Shown in pieces: positions 24,027 through 32,101 of a stretch of 43,930 nt of DNA; position 1 is the first letter of the stretch, and every line of letters starts with the position of its first letter. The stretch covers positions 1-43,930 of the forward strand of contig NZ_JAGGPX010000026.1 in NCBI RefSeq assembly GCF_018613575.1, written 5' to 3'. The stretch comes from Planococcus sp. ISL-110. GTDB lineage: Bacteria > Bacillota > Bacilli > Bacillales_A > Planococcaceae. The notes beneath the pieces are model-generated. The model worked only from the letters and a program-made list of their open reading frames with translations, did no database searches and was not told the DNA's origin. A program made the translations under genes and the position numbers.

Positions 24027-24044
24027 ATACTAACTGGTTAGTAT
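24027..24044 (+). promoter_or_regulatory. TetR-type operator palindrome
   Basis: ATACTAAC-TG-GTTAGTAT is a perfect 8+8 bp inverted repeat, 19 bp after the cre site and 46 bp before the first possible start codon. Size and form fit a TetR-family operator of the kind that controls acyl-CoA catabolism. The regulator gene is not in the window. Confidence 0.65.
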
Positions 24045-24090
24045 CGTTTTGGTATGGCTTAAGAATTTTTAAAATGATAAGGAACGAAAA

Positions 24091-24300
24091 ATGACGATAG
24101 AACAAGTTTGGATGAGTCATTATTCAAAAGAAATTTTTGCAGAGATGAATTCTCTGACAAGACAATGCTGCAATTTTTTCGGATACAGAAGAGGGAATTC
24201 TAGATCACATCGCAACCAAATTTTAATCAGAAAGAAATATCCAATGAATGAAATAAGAACAGAATACACGAGCTTCTGCATTATTTTACATGTACGTTAA
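24091..24300 (+). pseudogene. Possible remnant of an AMP-dependent acyl-CoA ligase gene
   Basis: ATG 24091 has AAGGAA upstream and starts MTIEQVWMSHYSKEIFAEM, similar to the beginnings of long-chain acyl-CoA synthetases. The homology-like reading then jumps to another frame, DNAAIFSDTEEGILDHIATKF (about 24164-24226), which recalls the 'PDNAAI' segment of such ligases. Everything after that is missing. As it stands the 69-codon frame has no recognisable domain. Judged by eye only; it could be chance. Confidence 0.3.
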
Positions 24301-24322
24301 CCCGTCCAAAGAGGTGAAAGAG

Positions 24323-25390
24323 ATGTCGAAACAAGAAAATGTGACGATTCCAGTAAGAACTGGAGAAGAATTAAACTATCCGGCGCTTGAAAATTTTCTG
24401 CGTAATCATATTGAAGACTTGCCGTTAGGAGAACTGAAAGTACGGCAATTTGGTACCGGCCATTCCAATTTAACGTATGCGCTGCAAATCGACGGCTGGG
24501 AAGCTGTTCTAAGAAGGCCGCCGCTAGGGCCGGTCGCACCAAAAGCACATGACATGGAACGCGAATTTAAAATCTTATCCGCTCTGCACCCAATCTTTAA
24601 AACGGCCCCAAAGCCCTTTGTGTTTTCAGATGATAAATCTATCATCGGCAGCCCTTTTTTTGTCATGGAAAGGCGGCACGGCATCGTATTGGATACCGAT
24701 TTTCCAAAAGGAATTCGACCGACAAAAGAGCTGGGGCGAAAAATTTCAGAGAAAATGGTCGATACACTTGTTAAACTCCACGCGTTGGATTATACCAAAA
24801 CACCGCTTGCTGACATAGCAAAGCCTGAAGGTTTCATGCAACGCCAAGTAGAAGGGTGGATAGGCCGTTATGAACGTTCCCGGACTGACGACATTGAAGG
24901 TGTAGAGCAGTTAAAAGAGTGGATGCTAACAAACATTCCAGTATCCCAAGAACCCTCTATCATCCATTACGACTTCAAACTGAATAATGCTCTGTTTTCT
25001 GAAGACTTCTCCGAAATGACCGGCCTATTTGATTGGGAAATGACGACGGTTGGAGATCCACTGGCTGATTTAGGCGCGGCTATGAGCTACTGGATTCAAG
25101 CAGATGACCCTGATTTATTAAAACATGGGCTTGGCAAAGCTCCAGTGACGGTACTGGATGGATTCTATAGCCGTGAAGAATTTATCAGAAGCTATGGTAA
25201 GAAAAGTGGGCGCGACGTTTCAAATATGAACTTTTATTTAACCTTTGCTTATTTTAAATTGGCTGTGATCATCCAGCAGATTTACTATCGCTATAAAAAA
25301 GGGCAAACACAAGATTCGCGTTTCGCTCATTTTGATCAATTTGTCAAAAGTTTAATGCAGCATGCATTGATGACAGCGAAAAGGGAGTGA
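24323..25390 (+). CDS. Phosphotransferase family protein (ACAD10/11-like APH fold)
   Basis: A 355-aa kinase-like protein of the aminoglycoside phosphotransferase fold, the type that in ACAD10/ACAD11 precedes an acyl-CoA dehydrogenase and phosphorylates 4-hydroxyacyl-CoA. Visible motifs are RQFGTGHSNLTYAL (nucleotide loop), VLRRPPLGPVAPKAHDMEREF (typical of this subgroup), the catalytic loop IIHYDFKLNNALF and the metal-binding segment GLFDWEMTTVGDPLADLG. ATG 24323 follows GAGGTGAAAG. The next gene starts 5 bp after its stop. Antibiotic resistance is unlikely given the acyl-CoA context. Confidence 0.87.
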   Translation: MSKQENVTIPVRTGEELNYPALENFLRNHIEDLPLGELKVRQFGTGHSNLTYALQIDGWEAVLRRPPLGPVAPKAHDMEREFKILSALHPIFKTAPKPFVFSDDKSIIGSPFFVMERRHGIVLDTDFPKGIRPTKELGRKISEKMVDTLVKLHALDYTKTPLADIAKPEGFMQRQVEGWIGRYERSRTDDIEGVEQLKEWMLTNIPVSQEPSIIHYDFKLNNALFSEDFSEMTGLFDWEMTTVGDPLADLGAAMSYWIQADDPDLLKHGLGKAPVTVLDGFYSREEFIRSYGKKSGRDVSNMNFYLTFAYFKLAVIIQQIYYRYKKGQTQDSRFAHFDQFVKSLMQHALMTAKRE

Positions 25391-25394
25391 GTCG

Positions 25395-26120
25395 GTGCCG
25401 AAACTTCATGTGTTATTGAAAAAAGAAGAAATTGACGATGCCAAGATGCAGGAAGATAAAACAGCGGTGGTATTTGATGTGCTACTGGCGACATCGACCA
25501 TCACAGCTTGTTTTTGGCATGGGGCAAAGGAAGTCGTGCCGGTTTTGAATGGTGATGAAGCGCTCCGTGAAGCAAATGGAAGAGCGGTCGACAGTTATTG
25601 TTTGGTGGGTGAATACAATGGCAAGACGATTGAAGGTTTTTTAGATCCAAATCCACTTCAGTTAAAAGAACAAATCCATGGCAAAACCGTATTGCTGTCA
25701 ACGACAAATGGAACCGTGGCAATTCGGAAATCAGCCGCTGCAAAAAAAGTTTACACCGCTTCTTTGCTGAACGGCGAGGCAGCGGCAAACAAGATAGCGG
25801 CCGACCATCGTGAAGAAACCATCATTGCTGTTTGTTCGGGGTCAGGCGGTGAATTTTGCATGGAAGATTTATACGGAGCAGGTTATTTTGTGGATTGCTT
25901 GATGAATAATACAGACAACTGGGAACTGACCGATTCGGCAAAAGCGGCGCGTATTTTTTACCGGTCAAATACAGAACATGCACAAATCATCCTAAAAGAT
26001 TCTCGTGTCGGGGAAATGCTGATGCGCAATGGCTTTGAAGAAGAAATCGATTTTATTGCCAACTGCGGGCTGATTGATATTGTGCCATGGCTGAGAGGTG
26101 GTAAATTGGTCATCGAGTAA
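25395..26120 (+). CDS. comB: 2-phosphosulfolactate phosphatase family protein (ComB)
   Basis: 241-aa member of the ComB family, which removes phosphate from 2-phosphosulfolactate in coenzyme M or sulfolactate formation; many bacterial members have an unknown substrate. Family blocks: VVFDVLLATSTITACFWHGA, LVGEYNGKTIEGFLDPNPLQL, TTNGTVAIRKSAAAKKVYTASLLN, and CSGSGGEFCMEDLYGAG. GTG 25395 is the start, with GGGAGTGA before it, 5 bp after the phosphotransferase stop. No other sulfolactate genes are seen nearby, so the actual reaction is open. Confidence 0.85.
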   Translation: MPKLHVLLKKEEIDDAKMQEDKTAVVFDVLLATSTITACFWHGAKEVVPVLNGDEALREANGRAVDSYCLVGEYNGKTIEGFLDPNPLQLKEQIHGKTVLLSTTNGTVAIRKSAAAKKVYTASLLNGEAAANKIAADHREETIIAVCSGSGGEFCMEDLYGAGYFVDCLMNNTDNWELTDSAKAARIFYRSNTEHAQIILKDSRVGEMLMRNGFEEEIDFIANCGLIDIVPWLRGGKLVIE

Positions 26121-26139
26121 AAATTGAGGAGGAAACAAA

Positions 26140-26931
26140 ATGGAGAACAAACACTTGAACGTCAATCTGCAAGGGGCTGTATTGTCTCTGCAATTAAATC
26201 GGCCAGACAGCTTGAATGCGTTCAGCCCAGAAATGATAGAAGGGTTATTGTTTGAAATACAAGAGGCTGGCAGCAATCCGGATATCGGAGCGATCATCCT
26301 GTCAGGAGCGGGCAGGTCGTTTTCAGCAGGTGGAGATGTCAAGACGATGGGAAAAGCGGGATCTTCAGAAACTTATGAGCATATCGGCAAATTAAACGAA
26401 TTGGTATTGGCGATGCGCGCGCTTGAAAAGCCGATTATCGCAGTTGTCCATGGTTTTGCAGCAGGAGCCGCTTTTAATCTGGCCCTGGCGAGCGATATCA
26501 TTTTAGCGGCTGAAGATAGCAGATTTGTGATGAGTTTTTCCCAAGTCGGACTGATTTCAGATGGAGGCGGGCTGTATTTTCTGCCACGCTTGATCGGTCC
26601 TTACCGTGCTAAGGAATTGTTTTTTAATGCACAGCCGATTACTGCCGCAACGGCTCATGAATGGGGTATTGTCAATCATTTGTATCCGCTTGAGAATTTG
26701 GAGCAAGAGGCTCTCAGCTTTGCTGAAAAGCTTGCAAATGGACCGGCTAAAGCCTTTGGGCTGTTGAAAAAGATCACCGATCAATCCGCAACGGCAGGAT
26801 TGTCGGAAATCTTGGAACAGGAACGGGTAACACAAGCGATGATGGTCACTACCGATGACCATTTGGAAGGTGTCTCCGCCTTTAAGGAAAAACGCAAGCC
26901 GGTGTTCAATCGGAAACAGCGTGTCTTATAA
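26140..26931 (+). CDS. Enoyl-CoA hydratase/isomerase family protein
   Basis: A 263-aa crotonase-fold enzyme. Oxyanion-hole segments are AGRSFSAGGDVKTM and VVHGFAAGAAFNLALASDIILAA. The second catalytic region SFSQVGLISDGGGLYFLPRLIG has Asp in the place often used by isomerases rather than the usual hydratase Glu. C-terminal TTDDHLEGVSAFKEKRKPVF is typical. AGGAGG lies before ATG. 19 bp after comB, so in the same operon; expected to act on an enoyl-CoA of fatty or aromatic acid catabolism. Confidence 0.9.
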   Translation: MENKHLNVNLQGAVLSLQLNRPDSLNAFSPEMIEGLLFEIQEAGSNPDIGAIILSGAGRSFSAGGDVKTMGKAGSSETYEHIGKLNELVLAMRALEKPIIAVVHGFAAGAAFNLALASDIILAAEDSRFVMSFSQVGLISDGGGLYFLPRLIGPYRAKELFFNAQPITAATAHEWGIVNHLYPLENLEQEALSFAEKLANGPAKAFGLLKKITDQSATAGLSEILEQERVTQAMMVTTDDHLEGVSAFKEKRKPVFNRKQRVL

Positions 26932-26978
26932 AGAGTGAGACTGCGAGTACTAGCTCAGCTGCAGCAAAGAACACGGGC

Positions 26979-27023
26979 GCGTCTTTATGTCCGACAAACC
27001 GTAAACAGACGCATAAACTTTTT
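26979..27023 (+). terminator. Weak possible terminator
   Basis: GCGTC (26979-26983) / GACGC (27008-27012) with a large loop, followed by ATAAACTTTTT. TTTATG (26984) can pair alternatively with CATAAA (27012). It would separate the enoyl-CoA hydratase from the P450 gene. Confidence 0.3.
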
Positions 27024-27112
27024 AAGTCGTGATATATAGACGTATTTGGTAAATTTGAACGAGGTGAATCCTTTGGAGGAGGGGTATAGAAAAGGAAAAA
27101 GGAGGAGTGGAA

Positions 27113-28309
27113 ATGACTCTAGATCGCGCCAATAAATTCGGCTTGTTCACAGAACAATTTACACAAAATCCCTATCCGACTTATGAAAAACTGAGGGAAG
27201 GGGACCCGGTGCATGCTGTACGTTTTCCTGATGGCCAGAATGGCTGGATGGTGACACGTTATAAAGATGCAGAGGAAGTCCTGAAAGACCCCCGTTTCAT
27301 TAAAGATATGTCGAAGATTTACGGAGACAGCATGGACATGTTGAGTGTCTTTACTCAGAACATGCTGTTTTCAGATCCACCTGACCATAAAAGGCTGCGC
27401 GGCCTTGCGCAGAAAGCCTTTACGCCAAAAATGATTTCGGGGATGCGCGGAAGAATCCAGGAAATAACAGATGAACTGCTGACAGAAATGGAGGATCGGG
27501 ATCAGATTGACCTGATTGATGAATTCGCTTTTCCATTGCCGATCATTGTCATTTGTGAAATTTTGGGTGTGCCATCGGCGGACCGTGATAAATTTAGGCT
27601 TTGGTCCAATTCAATGATTGAAGGAACCAGTGGAGAACTGGGGGCTACTGTTTATCAGCACATGAACGAGTTCGTCCAATACTTAGGGCAGTGGTTTGCC
27701 ACAGTCCGTGAACAGCCTGGAGATGATTTGATCAGCAGCTTGATTCAGGCAGAGGAAGAAGGAGACCACTTAAGTGAACGGGAGCTGTATGGCGTTGTTA
27801 CCTTGTTGATTATTGCGGGCCATGAAACGACGGTGAATTTAATCGGCAACACGGTCTTGTCGCTGCTGGAAAATCCAGAGCAGCGCAAGCTTTTGGAACA
27901 ACAGCCTGAACTCATCAATCAAGCAATCGAAGAGTCCCTGCGTTTTAATGGGCCGGTGGAATTCAGTACATCACGGTGGGCAGGCGAAGATTTTGAGTTT
28001 CAGGGCCGAGAGATGAAAAAAGGTGATTTGGTCGTGGTGTCGCTGAATTCAGCCAACCATGATCCGAACAAATTTGTGGAACCGGAACTATTCGACATCA
28101 AACGTGAAAAAAGTCCACATCTGGCGTTCGGAAAAGGCATTCATATGTGCCTCGGAGCCCCTCTCGCACGTCTGGAAGGGGAAATTGCCATCGCCAGTCT
28201 GCTGACACATTTTCCGCAAATGAAATTGGCTGTAGAGAGCAGTGAATTAAAGTGGCGGCCGGGCATGATTGTCCGCGGCGTCAAAGAATTGCCTTTGCTG
28301 CTCCAATGA
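27113..28309 (+). CDS. Cytochrome P450 (CYP107/CYP109-like)
   Basis: A 398-aa soluble bacterial P450 monooxygenase. I-helix AGHETT at about 235-240, K-helix ESLR in AIEESLRFNGPVEF, and heme-binding FGKGIHMCLGAPLAR with thiolate Cys346. Class I bacterial enzymes need separate ferredoxin and reductase, none of which is in the window. ATG 27113 is chosen over GTG 27107 because GGAGG (27101-27105) then has normal spacing. Substrate unknown; fatty acids or terpenoids are common for relatives. A terminator follows. Confidence 0.93.
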   Translation: MTLDRANKFGLFTEQFTQNPYPTYEKLREGDPVHAVRFPDGQNGWMVTRYKDAEEVLKDPRFIKDMSKIYGDSMDMLSVFTQNMLFSDPPDHKRLRGLAQKAFTPKMISGMRGRIQEITDELLTEMEDRDQIDLIDEFAFPLPIIVICEILGVPSADRDKFRLWSNSMIEGTSGELGATVYQHMNEFVQYLGQWFATVREQPGDDLISSLIQAEEEGDHLSERELYGVVTLLIIAGHETTVNLIGNTVLSLLENPEQRKLLEQQPELINQAIEESLRFNGPVEFSTSRWAGEDFEFQGREMKKGDLVVVSLNSANHDPNKFVEPELFDIKREKSPHLAFGKGIHMCLGAPLARLEGEIAIASLLTHFPQMKLAVESSELKWRPGMIVRGVKELPLLLQ

Positions 28310-28318
28310 ATAACGGAC

Positions 28319-28345
28319 AAAAGGCTGGAAAGCATCCAGTCTTTT
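28319..28345 (+). terminator. Terminator of P450 gene
   Basis: Stem AAGGCTGGA / TCCAGTCTT (one G-T pair), then a run of six T. Confidence 0.87.
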
Positions 28346-28411
28346 TTGTTTGTACAAAAGCCATCAAGGGAAAGGGGTTTAGAAAGCTATTTATAAGAGA
28401 GGGGAATGAAT

Positions 28412-29713
28412 ATGAAGTCACTGACATTTTGGCTAAAGGAAAAATTGTGGCTTACTCCCGCATTGTACATCATGATGGCAGTCCTCCTGTCGATCACTTT
28501 TTTCTACGTTGACCTTTTGTATATTGAAAGCTTGAAACCCTATATCCCATCGGTTCTGCTAACGAATGTTGATTTGGCTAAGACCATCATGGGAAGTTTA
28601 TCAGGCGCACTATTAACGATGACCACCTTTACATTTTCAACAATTCTGGTTGTGTTGACCATGTATTCCGCTCAATTCTCGCCGAGAACATTGAAAAACT
28701 TCATTCATGATAAGACCACCTGGCGTGTATTGGGGATTTTTCTCAGTGGCTTTATCTACAATACCTTGTCGTTGTTATTTATGAGAGATGATTTGTACAC
28801 CACTGATGTAATTTCCACTTTTGTCGGAATTGTCATCGCTTTTTTCTGTCTTTCCACGTTCGCTTACTTTATCCACTATATTGCCACCCTTGTACAGGTC
28901 GGCCAGCTGGTCAATGAATTGATTGGAGATACAGAAGAAGCGATTTCCAAATTAAAAGAGCTTCAGGAAAGCGAAGAAGGGCAAGAAACTGAATGGAATC
29001 CGATTGGTATCAAAGAAATTCATCGGGCTGAAAAAGAGGGGTATATTCAATTTCTAACTTTTGATAAGCTGGTGGATTATGCGGAAAAACATGAGTTGAA
29101 AGTAGAGATTCTTGTTCAAACAGGAGATTATGTATACGAAGGAAAACCGATTTTTCATGTTTTCAAAATTAACGAAACAGAAGTATCTGTCGGTGATTTT
29201 TATTCGCTGGGCACTTCCAGGACATCGGAGCAGGATCTTTATTTCGCTATTCAAAAATTAGTGGAAGTAGCATTGCGTGCCATATCCCCAGGCGTCAACG
29301 ATCCGAATACAGCCAACGAAATTATCGTCCGGCTGGGGCGCCTGCTCGGCCAGTTGGGGCAGCTGAAAACCGGACCGTTCCTATTGGGGGGAGATAAAAA
29401 CAAGGAGCGGGTACTGTACCGTTTTCCTTCATACAAAAATATGTTATATAAAACTTTTTATCAATTATCCCATTACGGAAAAGAGGACATCTCGGTATTG
29501 CTTTCGATTATTGAATCTTTGACTGTCGCTGCAGAGCTTGTCCCAAAGCGGCATCATCAGGAGTTATGGGACACTCATGGCTACATTCTGGAAGCTGTCG
29601 ATACCGAAGGGTTAAAATCATTCGATCATGAAACTCTGCAGGAGAGAGTCGATCAACTGGCTGCGACGACTGGCCAGCATTCTTATAATATTTTTTTGAC
29701 AGAGAAAAGCTGA
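28412..29713 (+). CDS. DUF2254 integral membrane protein
   Basis: A 433-aa protein of the DUF2254 family. Four membrane segments in the first third (about 14-34, 58-80, 105-125, 135-160), with the family signature GSLSGALLTMTTFTFSTILVVLTMYSAQFSPRTL, then a long soluble part. The latter includes ALRAISPGVNDPNTANE, also typical. No biochemical function is established. ATG 28412 is preferred to 28406 because GAGGGG would be too close to the first ATG. MscS follows 50 bp later, so the pair may act together at the membrane. Confidence 0.88.
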   Translation: MKSLTFWLKEKLWLTPALYIMMAVLLSITFFYVDLLYIESLKPYIPSVLLTNVDLAKTIMGSLSGALLTMTTFTFSTILVVLTMYSAQFSPRTLKNFIHDKTTWRVLGIFLSGFIYNTLSLLFMRDDLYTTDVISTFVGIVIAFFCLSTFAYFIHYIATLVQVGQLVNELIGDTEEAISKLKELQESEEGQETEWNPIGIKEIHRAEKEGYIQFLTFDKLVDYAEKHELKVEILVQTGDYVYEGKPIFHVFKINETEVSVGDFYSLGTSRTSEQDLYFAIQKLVEVALRAISPGVNDPNTANEIIVRLGRLLGQLGQLKTGPFLLGGDKNKERVLYRFPSYKNMLYKTFYQLSHYGKEDISVLLSIIESLTVAAELVPKRHHQELWDTHGYILEAVDTEGLKSFDHETLQERVDQLAATTGQHSYNIFLTEKS

Positions 29714-29763
29714 CGGCATTTCTGTTGAAATCGCCAATGAATAACCAATAAAGGAGGGAAAAG

Positions 29764-30819
29764 ATGCAGAACAACCAGTTGTTTGAAGGAATCGACTTTT
29801 TAAGGAATTTGTCTGTAGGAGAATTTTTGATGTTCTTTATTTATCTGGCTTTGATACTCCTTGGGAAATCCCTGATTCTATTCCTGCTGAGAAAGTTAGT
29901 TTCTTCCGATGATTTTAAAGAGCGTATTTATCCGGTTATTGAAGATGTATTAAACTGGCTTGTCCTTTATGGAGGCATCCTTTTTTTCCTTTTTTATTTT
30001 TCCAGGAAACAATGGCTGACTTTAGCTTTTTATGAAACAGAAGGGGTGGAAATCTCCATTCTGCTGATAGTTGTGGCAGTGATGATTGTAACTTTTGCAA
30101 GCCGCCTCATAAAGGCGTTTAATCATTATGTCATGCCATTTGTCTATGAACAGTTTAATGTAGATATCGGCATGGGCTACACCATCAACCGATTATTGTA
30201 TTATGTGGTGATGTTTCTGGCATTAGCCATAAGTTTTACCACAGTGGGCCTGGATCTTACAGCTCTTGGTTTCGTTTTCAGTGTCCTTGGAATCGGCATA
30301 GGATTCGGCGTACGCAATATTGCCGCCAATTTTGTCTCAGGCATCATCATTTTGTTTGAGCGGCCGATGGAGGTCGGAGAAATGGTGGAAATCGATAAAA
30401 AAATTGGGCGGATTACAAAAATTAAACTCAGATCGACTGTCATAGAGACGTTGAAGGAAGGGACACTTGTTGTTCCTAATCAATATTTCATCGAGCAGAT
30501 CGTCAAAAATCGATCGAGCGCCCAATTGTACGCAAGGGTGGTGGTAAGTGTGGATTATGGCAGTGATACTGAAAAGATAGAGCAGATTCTCAAACAGTCA
30601 GCTTTAAAGGCTATGAAGTTGATGAAAGGAATTCCTGAAAAAGAGCCGGACGTAAGATTTATTGATTTTAGGAATTCGGCGCTGGATTTCCAGGTGGAAG
30701 TGCAGGTGTTTGATGTCGAGATGAAGGACAGGCTAGAAAGTCTGATCCGCCATGCCATTGCGCATGATTTTATTCATAACCACATAGAATTGGCTCAGGC
30801 ATTCTACGATAGACAATAA
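29764..30819 (+). CDS. MscS-family mechanosensitive channel
   Basis: A 351-aa small-conductance mechanosensitive channel-like protein, opening under membrane tension to release osmolytes. Four membrane segments lie before the MscS domain. The pore helix and beta domain are recognisable in TALGFVFSVLGIGIGFGVRNIAANFVSGIIILFERPMEVGEMVEI, and the start of the C-terminal domain in VVPNQYFIEQIVKN. SD AAAGGAGG before ATG. Second gene after DUF2254 on the same strand, followed by a strong terminator. Confidence 0.92.
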   Translation: MQNNQLFEGIDFLRNLSVGEFLMFFIYLALILLGKSLILFLLRKLVSSDDFKERIYPVIEDVLNWLVLYGGILFFLFYFSRKQWLTLAFYETEGVEISILLIVVAVMIVTFASRLIKAFNHYVMPFVYEQFNVDIGMGYTINRLLYYVVMFLALAISFTTVGLDLTALGFVFSVLGIGIGFGVRNIAANFVSGIIILFERPMEVGEMVEIDKKIGRITKIKLRSTVIETLKEGTLVVPNQYFIEQIVKNRSSAQLYARVVVSVDYGSDTEKIEQILKQSALKAMKLMKGIPEKEPDVRFIDFRNSALDFQVEVQVFDVEMKDRLESLIRHAIAHDFIHNHIELAQAFYDRQ

Positions 30820-30854
30820 AAAGTCCATGGCTGATTGGAAGCCATGGACTTTTA
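30817..30854. terminator. Bidirectional terminator (MscS / CDF exporter)
   Basis: Perfect stem AAAAGTCCATGGC / GCCATGGACTTTT around an 8-9 nt loop, between convergent genes. Confidence 0.92.
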
Positions 30855-30876
30855 TGTGCGGGTTTTACTATCAGGC

Positions 30877-31779
30877 TTATTCGCCAACTTCATTCTTCTG
30901 CGCGGCAGTATAGGAATAATCCGGTTCGATATGGACGAGAATGACGCAATGAGGCTTTACTTTCTGAATCTTCCTCTCGATTTCTTCTGTAATCCAATGG
31001 CTTTCCATAACATTCAGGTTGGGGGCAACACTGACCGTTAAATCGATGAACATAACATTGCCATGGTTGCGTCCTTTGAAATCACGCAAAGTGATGACGC
31101 CGGGCACTCTTCTGACCAAAACAGACAGAGTTTCCACTTCATCTTCGTCAAAGCCATCAGTTAATGTGATGACAGACTCCTTGAAAATATCCAATGCAGT
31201 TTTGATGATGATCAATCCGACGATAAAAGCTGTGATAATATCCAGGATTGGTGCGCCGAAGATTGCGCCGATGATGCCGATTCCAGCACCGATGCTGACC
31301 AATGCATCTGAACGATTGTCGTAGGCTGCGGCACGGACTGCTGAACTTTTGATTTCTTTGCTGAGTTTTAAATTGTAGCGGTACACCACATACATAACGA
31401 TTGAGGAGAAAAAAGCGACCCAGGCAGTAATCAACGATGGCGCTTCAGCTGTGGGTTCGAAAATTGAACGGACAGCATTGGTCATAACCTGTAGGCCAAT
31501 AACCGCCATGATGAAAGAAGCCAGAAGAGAGGCGATGGTTTCGGCCCGCAGATGGCCGTAATGATGATTTTCATCCGGTGGCTTCTGGGAAATCCTCAGG
31601 CCGACCAGGACCGCGATGGATGCAACAATATCTGTCAGGTTGTTAAAACCATCCGCTTTCAAGGCTTCAGAAGAGCCCCAATAGCCGAAAAAAAGCTTGA
31701 TGGCGCTGAGAAACACATAGGCGCAAATGCTGATCCAGGCGCCTTTTTCCCCTTTGCGTAAATTTGTATACAGGTCCAT
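30877..31779 (-). CDS. Cation diffusion facilitator, manganese-type signature
   Basis: A 300-aa proton-driven divalent metal exporter of the CDF family, with six membrane segments and a C-terminal ferredoxin-like domain. The metal-site residues read N46xxxD50 in TM2 (DGFNNLTD) and D154xxxD158 in TM5 (YDNRSD). This is the pattern associated with Mn2+ exporters (B. subtilis MneP/MneS group) rather than the HxxxD of zinc exporters. ATG 31779 has GGAGG upstream at a rather long distance; the frame is open further upstream into the hairpin at 31812-31843. Manganese specificity is inferred from these residues. Confidence 0.88.
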   Translation of the reverse strand: MDLYTNLRKGEKGAWISICAYVFLSAIKLFFGYWGSSEALKADGFNNLTDIVASIAVLVGLRISQKPPDENHHYGHLRAETIASLLASFIMAVIGLQVMTNAVRSIFEPTAEAPSLITAWVAFFSSIVMYVVYRYNLKLSKEIKSSAVRAAAYDNRSDALVSIGAGIGIIGAIFGAPILDIITAFIVGLIIIKTALDIFKESVITLTDGFDEDEVETLSVLVRRVPGVITLRDFKGRNHGNVMFIDLTVSVAPNLNVMESHWITEEIERKIQKVKPHCVILVHIEPDYSYTAAQKNEVGE

Positions 31780-31811
31780 AAAGTTTCCCGCCTCCAAGTC
31801 GCTGAAACAAA

Positions 31812-31843
31812 GTGAAACGACCCTCATAGGAGGGCCGTTTCAC
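31812..31843. repeat. Inverted repeat in CDF leader
   Basis: GTGAAACG (31812-31819) and CGTTTCAC (31836-31843) enclose further pairing CCCTC/GAGGG. It lies 33 bp upstream of the CDF start in the divergent region. There is no long T-run on either strand, so it may be an operator or leader hairpin. Confidence 0.5.
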
Positions 31844-31866
31844 TAACTTTATTCAGTAGTTGAGTT

Positions 31867-31895
31867 TTGACATGTATATTTTCGAGTTCTTATAT
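31867..31895 (+). promoter_or_regulatory. Possible promoter of chrA-kynU-kynB
   Basis: TTGACA (31867-31872), 17-bp spacer, TTATAT (31890-31895). It would give a leader of about 200 nt, which also contains ATAAGC-N10-GCTTAT (32049-32070) close to the chrA start. Confidence 0.35.
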
Positions 31896-32101
31896 AAAAA
31901 TACGGTGTTCTAAATTAAATGTACAGTTCGGACAAATGGCGCCAAACCGTCTTTTAACAGTATCAATGTCTTTTGAGGCAATGTCAATACCGAAGAGCTT
32001 CTATGACGGTGGCGTTCATAATTTTACATAAATTTAATGTTGAAACATATAAGCGAACAGTTATGCTTATTGAGAGAATCTTTAACTTAAAGGAGAAGGC
32101 A

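Noticed and set aside
24091..24300. Functional 69-aa gene at the head of the acyl-CoA operon
   Set aside because: After about 20 residues the frame loses any family-like character, and a ligase-like segment continues in another frame. A remnant is the better reading.
26979..27023. H-type pseudoknot (GCGTC/GACGC with TTTATG/CATAAA)
   Set aside because: The arms are short and share a base, so they are alternatives rather than a clean pseudoknot; chance pairing is likely in this AT-rich stretch.
31780..31843. yybP-ykoY manganese riboswitch before the CDF exporter
   Set aside because: Only a simple inverted repeat is present; the long conserved yybP-ykoY core is not visible in the short leader.
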